A stretch of 64,000 nt of DNA. It comes from Haemonchus contortus. Its lineage: Eukaryota; Nematoda; Chromadorea; Rhabditida; Trichostrongylidae. Below are positions 10,542-22,600 of this stretch, one piece after another (the first letter of the stretch is position 1; the number at the start of each line of letters is the position of its first letter). The notes beneath the pieces were generated by a model. The model saw only the letters and a program-made list of their open reading frames with translations. It had not been told where the DNA came from and did not search any database. The DNA lies in the NCBI GenBank assembly GCA_000469685.2, contig LS997565.1:12763505-12827504 (forward strand). The letters run 5' to 3'. A program made the translations under genes and the position numbers.

Positions 10542-13500
10542 TTATGAAACGCCTTCACGGCAGGGAAAACTATACATTTTCCTCCACTCCGAATAATGGG
10601 TCGTGTTTCCGCCGTTTTTTGGGCGATTGGCTCGGGCTCTTAGCCTTTCTATAACTTCGCGGATTTCATAGTCTTCACGCAATGGAGAAGGTTCTGTTTT
10701 GATTACTACATCGCGATCATCACCGTCAATAGATCTGAAATAATGTATCGATGCCTTTTTAAGTGCAAATGCAGGGCTTGTCTGTACAGTGTATGGTTAC
10801 CCTGAGTCACTATGTAGGATGGGATTACACTTTAGGCACACACCTATGATTACACTTTCAGCACAAACACAAAAATGATGATTCTATCCGTACGTCCCGT
10901 CATTTCTACCCATTCAAACGTCTCATATCGGTCAGTGTGTCCAAAAGGAATTGAGGACCAGCTAGCAACGGGTACATTCAATTATGAGCAGAACTCAGTT
11001 CACATTGTCATAGTAGGGAAAGTGCTATTGGAGAGTTCGAAGCTTAAGTTGTTTTATAGCAGCGAATTTATTCAAGAGTTTGGACTTTGACTGCTCATGC
11101 GAACGGAACAATCATTGAGAATTACATTCTCCCGGGATGCACCCATACACTTACATTGAATCCAGAATTTTCGATTGTGTACTTAACTCTCACAATGACC
11201 AGTAGAGGCACACGATATAGCAAAAAGATAAGTCAGCCCACTCCTAAGAGCTGAAAGGGTAATTAGCATGAAGAGAACAGGCTTGGGTTTTAGTTCACGG
11301 ATCAAATGTCCACTAATGTAGCGCCACACCCCACCTTTTAGAAACACTATAGGCAAGGTTTTACATTGCTTAGCCACATAGGTTTGTCACAGTAGAACCG
11401 CTTCGATTGGTCGACGTTTCAGATAAATAACCGTCGTCGAGAGCCTGAGGATTTTACGTCTCCAATATCTTCCTAGCACCTATTTCGTTCTCGCAAGCTA
11501 CTACTTTCAACAGATTTCCTTCATTGAGAGTACTCCCCAAAAAAAGAATCTTTAGCTTTCTAGTATCGAGGCTACTGGCGTGACTTCAGGCGACGGATAG
11601 GGGAGTAAAGCATGGACCGAAAGTCACTCGTACTTGCCCAAAGACGCACGTGGACACAGGAACTACAGGGACTATTTCTTTCTGCTATCTGTGCTGAAAC
11701 GATATCCTGGTAGGTGTATCCATCAGTTGTGAAGAGCCTCAGTGCGGTTGGTACCATGCCCATCCGATCAGCCAAAAGCTTGCATTCGAGGGACTGGGCA
11801 ACGTCCGGAAGGCGACTGAGGACCGCTCCCGAAATCAAAGCCCCTTGTCTTTTCAAGGATAGCCTGACTAGCTACTCGTCTCCACGTCAAAGCCTGGCAA
11901 GCTTAGGTACTCATATACCAAAAACAGTAATATATGTATGCAAGCGGGCCTCACCCCTGAATCCGAGGAAGCCCCAATACGCCAGCGTTGGGTAGCGTCG
12001 TGTATCGAAGAGCTGATGATGAAACTAGGGGTATCAAGTACGAGGTGACTGAAGGGACCGAGACGAGAATTAATCACCCATAGCCGTTTTTGAAAATGGA
12101 GAGGAACTGGTCCTTAGAACGTGCGACACCGAAGCGTAGCGTAGTTGTGCGTCAATACACATTTGGCCATTAACATCGGTTGGTAAAAAAGCTCGTCAAC
12201 CCGAAATGAGCGCTCGCCTGCAATCAAGAAGATTTGGTTCAAGTACAGGGCTACTATGAAGTTGATACATAATTCCACTGTGGGCGCAGTTTTCATATTC
12301 CTAAAATGGACAAATGACGCAGTTACTCATGATGCATGCACTGTCACGAAGTCATCGTTACTGCTACGGATCATTTGACATTTAATATTGTCCCTTGGTA
12401 TGTTTATCGAGTAACAACACTTGTCAAATCCGTTCGTGCAATGCATCGCCGAATCGCTACTGCAATTGGTCCTCTGAAGCTGCTTTCATAGTCCGCCGGC
12501 CGGCCGGCGAGCGAGCCGGCGTGCCGGCGTGCCAGCCGAGGTAGTGCTAAGGAGGGGCAGGGAGGCAGACGGGCAAATGGTAATTGTTTTGATCTTGTTT
12601 TTCTTCGTTTTCAGCCCTTCGAAGAGGCTTGGGCGCGACGCGACCGCGTCGACCGGTCCCGTCAAAACAATTCGCATTTGCACGCCAGCTCGCCGATTCG
12701 CTCGCTGGCCGACCGGCGGAGTGAGTATGAAAGCAGCCGGACGGGTAAGTCACAGATCAGGAGCTTCGAAACAGAAGAACGGTTTCCTCGGAACGTCGAC
12801 CAAATGAAGCGGTTCTATTATAACAAAACTATCTGGCTAAGCAATATAAGATTGTGCAAGCATTGTGTGAATGTCCACGAGCTTGGAAATTACAGGCAAC
12901 CAAAGTGGCAATCTACCCTCAACACTTGGTCAAACTGTTCCATAGCTCTCTACCCTACTCTCCTCCTACGACTACTAAATACTTTGGTAAAATAATTTCC
13001 GAGCAGCAAAAAAGAAACGAAAAACGATACAAACGCACTTCTCTAAGTTTTGATCGCAGCTCCTGTTTCTTCTCTGCCTTTTCCACGATTCCTCTGATCG
13101 GTTTCGTTCACCCTCGCTATCGTCACTTCTTTTCCTTCGCCTGCGTGACCTATACCTGTTCACGCCACCATCTCTCCTTGTGAGCCCGTCGTCTTCGTCC
13201 AGAGTTGAGGCAGGGAACATCTGGAATCTTTCCGGAGACTCACTGCGACGGTGACGGCTGAGTGTTCTTTCGAACAAGTCGGAATGTCTAGTATTTGAGC
13301 GACTTGTTCCTGCTTTACTGGTTCGTGATATGTTGATACGTTGACTCCGTGAACGTTTTGGTTCAGTGCGTAATGAATCAACTGTCTTTGAACGTTTTCG
13401 CTTCTCTCGGGTACGAGACCTCGCCCTGTTTTTTCTACCACTACCTCTACTTTTTCTTCGCTCGGGCGAAGCAACATTGGACTCCAAAAAGTGTGGATCC

Positions 13501-15784
13501 ACAGAGTGCAATACAGTGATTCCATAACTGTGGCGTTGCCTACTACCTCGTTCATGTCGGCATATGACCACGTTCTCTGAGCGTCCATTCATTTCCGCTT
13601 CGAAATGAATACGAGATTCTATAGAATGGCCCATTCCGCATTCGATCCATTCGTTCCTAAATCTTCTCGATTGCGCCATGTCATTACCTAAGAAAGACTG
13701 AATCGCCACATTGATACCACTCGATGAAAATCTGACACAGTATGAATAAGATGAAATTGCGCCTATTATACTTTTTTGTCTAGTTCATTTTCTTCTCGGC
13801 CAGTATTGCTCTCAGTGACTAATCTTTGCTGAACCTCTAGCTTTTTTCGACGACACTGTAGCGCTACTTTAGGCACGCCCAAAAACATTCCCCTCGGACG
13901 CCCTTGACCAATGAATCTAGTGTGTCTGGTTTTTGAAAAAATAATTACAGTGTTGATTAAAACGGAGTTAGTGCGTTCAACCAAACACAAAGTTATGGGA
14001 AGTAAGATGATACACAGGGAGGTACTAATGTGAAATTGTACTAAATATTTCGAAGGAATGGAGGCAGTGCAGTGTCAAGTGGAGCACTATCACAAAGGCA
14101 TTGTCCGGGTTCAAATCATTGCTGATACTGACCGAGCCAACCAACCCTCCCATCCCTTTCGGCTCTGCTAATTGGTATAAGACTTGTATGGGAGGACTAA
14201 AGCACTGAATTGTGTTCCGGCTGGCCACCGCAACCCATTATGTAGGCCACAGCCGAATCTAAGCAACCACTACGATTCTGAATGGAAGTCAAATGCAATG
14301 GGACATCCCAGGACGTAGAGTCCTGATGCTACCCTTTCTCAAAGCTCTCTTATACTCAACAGAACAACTGTCCGTCTTCAACTTCGTGTGGTAGCTGCTC
14401 CCGATCGTATGGACGTCCACCTATACAACGATTGTCATCGAGAGAAGCGTAGCGACTGTAACCTAAAGAAGTAGATAAATTCGTACACTTTACTTTGTCT
14501 TAGCGTAATTCTATTGATTAAACCATTTTTCAGATTCAATGAGTTTTCAGATGAACCATGTGGAAATCTAGATATAAAAAATTGAACCTCGGAGTAGCTA
14601 ACCAAAACATACATATCTTAAAGTAAAAAAGGCTAGCTCTGTGAGATCAGACATCATCGTAAACCCACGGAGAACACCAACAAAAAGGGTGAAAAATCTG
14701 ATGATTGCTCGAAATAAACTATGCCTTATTACGATCCTCCTCGGAGATTTTCAGATACAGGATCCTCATTCGTACTGCCTCCTAGTCAGAATAAAAAGCA
14801 CCTTCTGGGAGGGTTTGACAGGTAAATCTGTGACAACTTTTTCTCAAGCTGGGCGCTATGAGATTCAGGTGTGTAGGTGAATTGGGTGGTTTTTTTGCTT
14901 GCTTGTCTCAGTGATCCCATGTCAAGTGTACAAGAGTAACGTTTTGAAAAAGAACCTTTACTAATATCAAAAATGGGCCAAGTGAGGAATGGCCTGGTGC
15001 AAAGTAGCTCCTCTACAAAAAGAACAGGGTCGGCATCTAATTTCGGACTGGCTTCCGCTTAGACCGACTAGGCCTTACATGCCCTGGTGCCGATGCCGAA
15101 CCCGGGCAAGAAGATAGAAATAGTGAAGGGTGTGTTGGTTGGCCCCAAGCCATTGTGTAGACCGAAAACGTAGCCAAACGGCTACGCTCTTTCAAATGGA
15201 AATCAGACGTATGGGGGGGGGGGGTCCTGGAGCGCCGGAGCGTGAATGAGCAAAGCCTGAAAGTTTCACCTTTCTTTAAATTCAATTACGAACTCGTTTA
15301 CCTGGTCGATGTTCGGGTTCCGTTCTTGTCAATGTTGGTACAAAGTTGCGCTGCTAGGATGCCTTCGTTGACTCTGGAGAGCTTCCATAGTTGGTGGTGA
15401 AACTTCTACATTAGGAGGAAACAGCCCATAGGCTGGTATCGAATGTTGTGGATAAAGCACTGGAACAGGTTCAGTAGATAGCGACAAATCTTGTCCATGA
15501 TTTAGATAATATACTTGCTGGATGGGACCGCAACACCATCCGAATAGACCAGAGCCAATACAGAACAGACTGGCTCATTCGACGGTAGGGCGACATTCGG
15601 CAACGATTTGCTCAGGTATGCAGGCTGCGTCTGGAAGAAGAGCGGAGGCTGCTCTGGTGTACCTCCTAATGCCGAAGACGAATCTGCTTCAACGTAGACG
15701 GTCGAATCCATGGCTTGTGGCTGATGCGGCAACACCACCTCTTCACGCCTGTCGCTTCGTGGTGGTGGACTGCGATCAAATAGC
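10542..15784 (-). CDS. Arg/Ser-rich nuclear-type protein gene (5 exons, 5' end not found)
   Basis: Five minus-strand exons fit together in phase: 15571-15784, 15410-15517, 15302-15350, 13039-13687 and 10542-10734 (stop at 10542-10544). The first three are Pro/Gln/Ser-rich (SPPPRSDRREEVV, EQPPLFFQTQPAY, YPQHSIPAYGLFPPN). The fourth is strongly basic with many RS/SR pairs (SRGSGRKNRARSRTREKRKR, RYRSRRRRKRSDD). The last contains VIKTEP, a consensus sumoylation site, and ends SFPCREGVS-stop. Intron phases match at all four joints (0, 0, 1, 2), which is the main support. SR-type composition suggests a nuclear RNA-processing or transcription factor role, but no RRM or other catalytic domain is seen. 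The 2.3-kb last intron holds an RTE fragment and a MITE. It may be the 3' part of a larger gene. Confidence 0.55.
11568..12275 (+). mobile_element. RTE retrotransposon, 5' fragment
   Basis: The sequence parallels the 5' UTR of the copy at 35.28 kb (for example GACGGATAGGGGAGT and AGCCAAAAGCTTGCATTCGA). It then jumps, with a deletion, into the start of the endonuclease (GAGACGAGAA near 12070) and decays into recognisable pieces up to about 12275. It has no intact frame. It lies inside the last intron of the Arg/Ser-rich gene, in opposite orientation. Confidence 0.72.
12479..12737. mobile_element. GC-rich palindromic MITE, copy 1
   Basis: It begins GCTGCTTTCATAGTCC and ends in the reverse complement (TATGAAAGCAGC). 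Internal landmarks GCCAGCCGAGGTAGTGCTA, GGGAGGCAGACGG, TTTTGATCTTGTTT and GGCTTGGGCGCGACGCGACC are shared in the same order with the copy at 56.37 kb. It has no coding capacity. It lies in the last intron of the Arg/Ser-rich gene. The flanks show no clear target duplication. Confidence 0.7.
14063..14300 (+). repeat. tRNA-derived SINE, long copy
   Basis: The head GTCAAGTGGAGCACTAT carries the A-box region, followed by B box GGGTTCAAATC and body (GAGCCAACCAACCCTCCCAT). The 3' part includes CATTATGTAGGCC and CACTACGATTCTGAATGGA, which recur at 29.96-30.04 kb and 31.09-31.16 kb. It shows the fullest structure of this family in the window. Confidence 0.5.
15010..15215 (-). repeat. Possible SINE-related fragment
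   Basis: It contains TTGGTTGGCCCCAAGCCATTGTGTAGACC, split by changes relative to the 3' body of the SINE family (GGCCAACCAA and CATTGTATAGGCC). It includes a short poly-G tract near 15212. Low similarity; boundaries are approximate. Confidence 0.25.
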
Positions 15785-16374
15785 CTGCAAACGAATTACC
15801 AACTATGTAGTAAGTAGTGATAAAGAAGAAGTGAAGTTAGCCGTGCGTTGGTGATAGGAATAAGCGAACACTATTAAATGTAAGATTAACGGCTATTCAA
15901 CTCACTCTTTTACTTTTAGGCTCATAAGTGAAGGTATTGAACTGCAACTTGGCGGCTATGGGGTGAGAAAAATGAAGCGAAAAATGAACCAGGGGTTCGT
16001 GAACTCCGGTGTGGACTTTGTGTGGCAACAAATGATGGGCTGTTACTTATCGCTGATAGACCGTCATCCCCCCTATATTGTAAGATTGTGATTGTTTCAG
16101 TGGCTGAAACGTAACAGATACCCTTTCCAGTCGCTTCTTCCTCTGAATTTTATTTCTGAAGAGCTTTTGCGAAACAGTTTATTTTTTGATAGATTACTAA
16201 AAAAGGAAACTGAAAATGATAGCTTCTAGTTGGATGTTGTGCAGCCCCTTAACAGTCGAAGGAAATTTATTTCTAGAGACTGCGTATCTTTGATAGCCTT
16301 TTAAACCACTCAGATGGATGCTTCCCCGGCCAACCAATACTTCCATTCCCTGGAGTGGTAACAAATACCCTACT

Positions 16375-16709
16375 CGTCTATTGTTAGTATTATATGTAAT
16401 AGAGCCGTTTCAAATTTTTCTAACTCTTTTTCTAACATCACAACTAACTGCAGATGTGCAAGCAGCCAGAGGTAGTAAAAAGCGAAGTGGCCTATGATGA
16501 AACCTCTCCCGTCAATCAGTGCCAGTTTTCCAGAGAGAAAACCTCCTTTCAGGCTTGCTACAATGGCGTTCGATGTGTTTTCGTGCTCGTGATCGAGATA
16601 CCACGCAATTCCTTTGCACTCGACTATGTCGAATGAATCCAGTTGGTGTAGCCCGCATATCGTGGTCCGCTTTCTTCGACGCCTTCTACAATTCAGTCAA
16701 GTGTTTCAG
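16375..16709 (-). other. Open frame of unknown coding status (both strands open)
   Basis: On the minus strand about 110 codons are open without a stop, including HENTSNAIVASLKGG, FLSGKLALIDGRGFIIG and a hydrophobic segment (HFAFYYLWLLAHL). The composition is protein-like, but there is no ATG near the start. The opposite strand is also open at 16454-16636, beginning with an ATG directly after an acceptor-like CTGCAG. I cannot decide which strand, if either, is coding. No known domain was recognised. Confidence 0.25.
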
Positions 16710-16967
16710 AAACCCTTTTCCGACTTTTTGTAAATTTTAGGTGTCAAATTGCACCTGTTACCAGGCTTGAAATAATCGGCGTCTCGCGAATTGAAATAGC
16801 TCAACTACAGAACGAGGAAAGTGACGTTCTGATGGGAAACAAACTTTAAAAGCGATTTCAATTCCTGCTGAAAAATTGCTGTCTAGAGCCACAAAAACGT
16901 CTACTCAAAATGAAAAATTTCAGATGATTTCTTACGATGGTTAGCATCCTACTTTATATACTTCACC

Positions 16968-17250
<283 letters not shown>

Positions 17251-18198
17251 GAACACCTATGGTAGGTGGCTGTATCGGACTCGTAAACTACATACCTCAA
17301 GCCTCAAGCTTAGCAAAGAGTGAAATTGAAACCACTAGATTAATGCATCATTCAAATTACATTTTTTTTTGCAGACATCGATAATGTTTTAATTTTATAT
17401 CACTTTCTATTCTTTGTCTACTTCTCATCACTTATTTTTAGAAGCAAATTCTTCCTCACCCTTGGGCCTTACCTTGCAGCATAGGGCTTCTGGAGAGAAT
17501 CATCGAGTACACTTGTTTTGTTTGCTTCCAAGAACTTGATACATGGTGTTGAGACGTCCAAATATCGCCAAAAACTAGCACATCAAGACTCAACTGCCTC
17601 GAAATTATCAACCCCTAACCCCGTCTTCTCGTCTAGTGGTACAGAAGTGGGGTGGAGTTTGCTTACTTTGAGCTGCTACAGAGCTACCTCCAACTAGTTA
17701 GAGCTGAGAATTCTGCTTCTGATTGTGAGTACTGTTGGATACTCTAAGTTAGGCCCCTTGATTGCGTACTCCGGTCAAATATTTCGACTGTGAGTATCCC
17801 ACACTTCTTTCAATATCTTGCCTACACATTTTTAATCTGTAGTGTAATGTGGAAATTTCTGGAAAACACCCACGCGTGGTATCTGCATGCACATGTCCAG
17901 GGGAATTCCAGAAGTTTTAAAATTTTGGGACAATAGTTTGAGAGCTGTCTGTGTATACCTTCACATCTCACGGCCTAAGGTGTAAACCGAATCTGTTACC
18001 AGGATCAGTTTGTCGGCTGGTTGTTTTTCCAGTTATTTGTTAATTCTCAAAGCTGATGGGAACTTTCTTTCAAAGTATAGTATAGCTATACTAAGTTCGT
18101 CTGCATACTATTTATCTTGCCACCCAGGGCCTATTACGATCGATTAGGTGTTGGCAAGGTAGGTTTATTCGATCACTAATCATCATTCATCATTTCAG

Positions 18199-18518
18199 AA
18201 TTGTGTCAGACGCATTTCGCTACAATCCACAGGAGACGTTCGCCTTTCTGTTGGAGCACATGGACGGTGAACAGCTGAGAAATGCCAGGTTTGCTCTTCC
18301 AGGTGGTGATCGGTTAGATGCTTCGCTTTCACCATTCATCATTTCCAGGGAAATCGTCTATGTCAATCGGATCCAAGGCCGACGTGATAATATGGATGGT
18401 GAACGACTCCGACGTGCACTTCTGCACCGGCAAGCAACAACTATTGATTGAAAGTGGCTACAGTAACTACCCCATCGCGTCTGGACCACAACACCGCTTC
18501 TCATACTTTCATGTGTAG
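18199..18518 (+). CDS. 3' end of a plus-strand gene, unknown product
   Basis: Two exons, 18199-18266 and 18349-18518, are joined by an 82-base intron (GTGAAC...TTTCCAG, phase 1). The joined frame runs IVSDAFRYNPQETFAFLLEH, MDG, then KSSMSIGSKADVIIWMVNDS and DVHFCTGKQQLLIESGYSNY, ending FSYFHV-stop. The acceptor of the first exon (CATTTCAG) is canonical, so further exons lie upstream, but I could not place them. It contains no signal peptide, membrane segment or recognised motif. The alternating hydrophobic/polar pattern suggests beta strands. The unspliced frame through 18451 is an alternative, but it looks less protein-like after the splice site. Confidence 0.45.
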
Positions 18519-19644
18519 ATGCCAACCCGTGATCATCACTTCCGTATTCGATTCTTGTACAAAAATTTAGTTTTGCTCAGATCTCTCTCTTAATGCAATA
18601 TGTCACGGGTCTTTTTGTAGCCAATATGGCAGTTTCTGAGAATTTGCATTTATTTGTGATTATTTTGTAAATTACAGAGCTTTAGTCGGCAGAATTATCC
18701 GTAAATAAAAAATAAATGTTTATTTGTAATGATTTTTTCAAATGTAATTTGGTTTCGGTTTAAGATGTTGATAATGAACGTAGTCACACTGAAATCCATC
18801 GCTTCATTTTGGTGGTGATTTCTTCGGAGCTCTTGCCTAGAAAAGGTAGCAATAATTGCACAGGATCGAAATTGCCTGATTTTCAAGGCTTTTCACAAAA
18901 TTATTTTACTGTGACGATTTTATTCATGTAAAGAAAATAGCTGAAAATTCTCACAAAAATCGAAGCACCTCGTTCCATTGCAGTGATTTCTAGCCTACGA
19001 CACTCCAAACTACGCATGCGGTTAGGAATGAGTGCGCGATGAGGTTTTTGCTTGATACTGTACACAATAATAAATGTTCAAGGACCTTTTGATGAAGGAT
19101 TGAGGCTTCCGTGTCTGTACACAACTTCCATAGCTACTAATGCCCCTAAAACATCGACTCCCAACTAGTCACGCAGCTGTCCTTACTAGGGGCGTGGCCA
19201 CAATCCGTGTAGTGCTGAACGAGTTTGGAGCTGCGAAGGAAGGCCACAAAAAAGACATGATTCGCTTTCTGTGAACGCACTCTCACCCAAAGGCTAATAC
19301 TCTCCTCCATGCTGTTCCTGAACCCAGCAGAGAGGAGTATTTCCAGCATTCACGGAGCAGACTTTGCGGCCGTTTCATGGTTTTCCTCCCAATTCACACG
19401 AAACATGATGTTCTAATTTTACTGCTGGCATAGAAAAATTCGCATTTCTTCTTTACTTCCCGGTTGAACTCCCATTTTATGGGCCTGGGGCAGTTATTGC
19501 ACGGATCGGCGGCAGTGGGAAGAATTGGTCGCCTCAACAGCATGGGAGAAGCTAATCTGTCGGTCTACGATTGCTAACCGTCTACTTACCTGAGAATACC
19601 CGTCTCCTACTTGCTCCTAATATGGTCATATCAAGTGTTCTTAC

Positions 19645-22600
19645 CAAGGTAGGACAAGAAAGACATACTGGCATCGGTTGTTCGATTGAAGGTAAAGTTG
19701 CTTGAGTGGCTTCTTCGGTTGCTTTAGACATTGGAGGTGATTTCTTCTCGGAAGGCACCACTCTTTGCTACAAAATGGAGTCAAACAGTTTTCAGGTTAG
19801 AAATGACTCGAAGTAGAAACTGAGACAACTTTCACTTTGGTTTTCGATGGTTTTCGGATATCATCACAGGCGAAGTCGAGTTTCTTCTTCATTTCATGAG
19901 TAACTGCTATTTCGACCACTTTGTCCCCCGTGTCGTCCCTATAATATGATTCAAGCTTCAGGAGAAAAAGAATTGAAAATTGGAACTAGCTACTGCACAT
20001 GCTGGTCAAACCATAACGAAAAAGGTATTCCAAGCTGGGCAGCTCATCGACAAAAAGGAAGATAGGCAAAAACAGTGAAAAGGCAAGTTTGAATACATTG
20101 AATGTAACTTTCCAGCCTGTCTGAAGCTCACTATCGCTGGGAAAACAATATAAAGCGAATTTTTCTTGTCTGGCTGGCTACCCCTCATAAGGGCTCAGAC
20201 GTTCTCGCTCAGACAGAATATCCGGCCTACTACATTTTATTATTCGAGTTGGGATTCTAAAGGAATCATTAATTATATGTTAAGATTCCAGTAGGTGGTT
20301 CGTTTCGCCCCTCACTTAGACGAACCACTTCTTCCTACTGTCCCTGGGGGCCCATCATAGTACAGGTCATAATACTAAGGAATAAGGACGAATGTAGATG
20401 CAAAAGGCGCACTATCCCACACGCATGGTCCGGGATCAAATTGCGGATTAATAAACTCCCAAGCCAAAATTCCATACATCCGAGGTCGGTCCATTGGTAG
20501 TAAATCCGTCTGTGAGAATGAAACCACTGACTCGGACATCAGCTGGCCTATGCAGGTCCTCCAACAAAGAATCCATCTATTGACCCGGGAAAATGGGAGT
20601 AGCCCTTACGTCAATATCTTTCTTTGAAAAAAGTTATGATTTTATACTGAAGGCACCCACTCAACGTCTTTTATGTCTTCGGGAGTTATAACAGTCGATA
20701 CTAGCTGTCCGTTAGATCTTTTCGTTCCCTCTCTGCAATGTTCAGTGGTAAAAAGGCATAATATGTGTTGGAAACAGTTGATAAAATCAACTTCAGTATC
20801 GACGCAAATGCGGGATGCATCAATAGCTGACGCCCATATAGGCGATCATTTGGGCGATACACAAGAACTTTTGCAAGAAGCTCGATCATTCCTTGATCAG
20901 CATGCGGGCATAGCTGAAACGCATTCAAAAATCAGTCCTTGGCACATCTCATACTCGAGCAGTTGGTTCAGGTTCGTCTCAAGGAACGCGATATACAGGA
21001 AGGAATACTTACCTGTGCTAGACCAGTTCCAATCACAACCCGTCCATTAGAAACGATTTTTGTTGGAACCTTCATAAGTTTAACATCTTCGTCAGTTGGA
21101 CTGCCAAGGCATAAGAAAATCAGTTTCAATTGATGTCTGCCATGTCTTCCAGGAAAAAGCACATTGCCACGAAGCATCTCTCCAACCACACAACCAGCTG
21201 ACCACAAATCTGCATCATTTGAGGTTAGTTATTCTTTCGCCCCATAGAATGCATCATAAGATGGATCTTTTGTTTGTGGTAGTGCCTGTGAGACTTTGGC
21301 CTTTTATACTCGATCCGATCACAATACACGGCAGTTTTTAACTAGTAGGTTGACACATAGTTTACTGCTCTCCTTGGGTATTTGTCGATTTTACTTTTTT
21401 TTACCTACGTGGGATTATACCTGGGATTATGCCTTTCGGGAGAGAAGTTGAACCGACAATTACAGGAACACAGCCTTCGAAACAACTTCGATTCCCGATA
21501 TTTCGAAAATTTTACTTTCTGGCCGAAGTTGTTCATTGCTGCGTAGTTATCACCCCTACAAATGGTAAAACATTGTCAACGATGACTCATGGAATTCCCT
21601 TCCCTCTCTACTCTCTTCTCTGAAGACGCTTACTTCCGAAAAGCTTCCTTTATACGGTTGAACAAAGACACTGGCCAGCTACAGCATTGGCTGGTCGTTG
21701 ACCAGTGAAGTCGTAGGTGGTTGCGATCAGGGATAGGCATGGCAACCTGAATCGTTATGACGTTCGCCTCCCGCTGCTGAACTCGTCCGCCTCCCTGTCG
21801 GCACGTGAGGAGCGGCAAAGTAGGGCTTCTATGCAAAACAGTGAGCATGGTACCAATTAGCCTTCCTTCCCTGGAGGGATGGAAGGCTTGGTTGGCCCAG
21901 GCGGATATCGGTCTAGGATTTGAACCCGTGACCGCCCTTGTGAGATACATAGTGCGCCACTTGGCACCAGACTACCTCCTCATGATTTAGGATGTAAATT
22001 TTAAGAGCACACATGGGCTTAAACGGTAATTGCGAAATTGACGTCGTCTCCATGACCAGTAACGAGCGCGCGGATGACCTTTGCGGATTGCGAAAGATGA
22101 CAACAGCCCCCAGACGAATGGCGAGCTCTAAGGGCGTGCAAAAGATTTTTACAGGAATTATTAGGTTGATGCATAATTATTGCGGATTTTTTCGCGGCTT
22201 TTTTCCCCCGATAGAATTTGAATTTTGAGTTCGGGTTTTTCTAGAAATTATCTACTTGATTTCTTCTACAAAAGTGTACCTAGACAACGGTCTGCATACC
22301 CGCGCAATTATGCTCTACTTTTTCGAGAAATGTTGGAAGGTGGCACAGTCATTCCGCGATCTCAGTAACTTTTCGGCGATGGAACAATCAGCCAAAACCA
22401 ACCAAGAAATCGGATCTGCTCTTAAATTTGCCATATTCACCAGCAGCAATTCCTATGGATTACCTCGTCAACCGTTCGCTGAAAAAATGGCTAGGGAGTG
22501 AGACTTTCGTCGATTTGGATGACTTGACGGCCGATGTCAAGGCGTGGATCGCCCTCTGGGATCAAAACCTCTTCGCTACTGACCATGAGATCCAACTATC

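Noticed and set aside
15490..15572. A frameshift or a 32-base intron inside the Pro-rich exon
   Set aside because: A GT 21 bases further upstream gives a 53-base intron with matching phase, so no frameshift is needed.
18203..18451. 82-residue unspliced plus frame
   Set aside because: A GTGAAC donor and TTTCCAG acceptor give a better joined frame with a clean C-terminus; the read-through part contains the intron.
21890..21975. A functional tRNA gene on the minus strand
   Set aside because: A and B boxes are present, but there is no acceptor stem or anticodon arm, and the unit continues into SINE body sequence.
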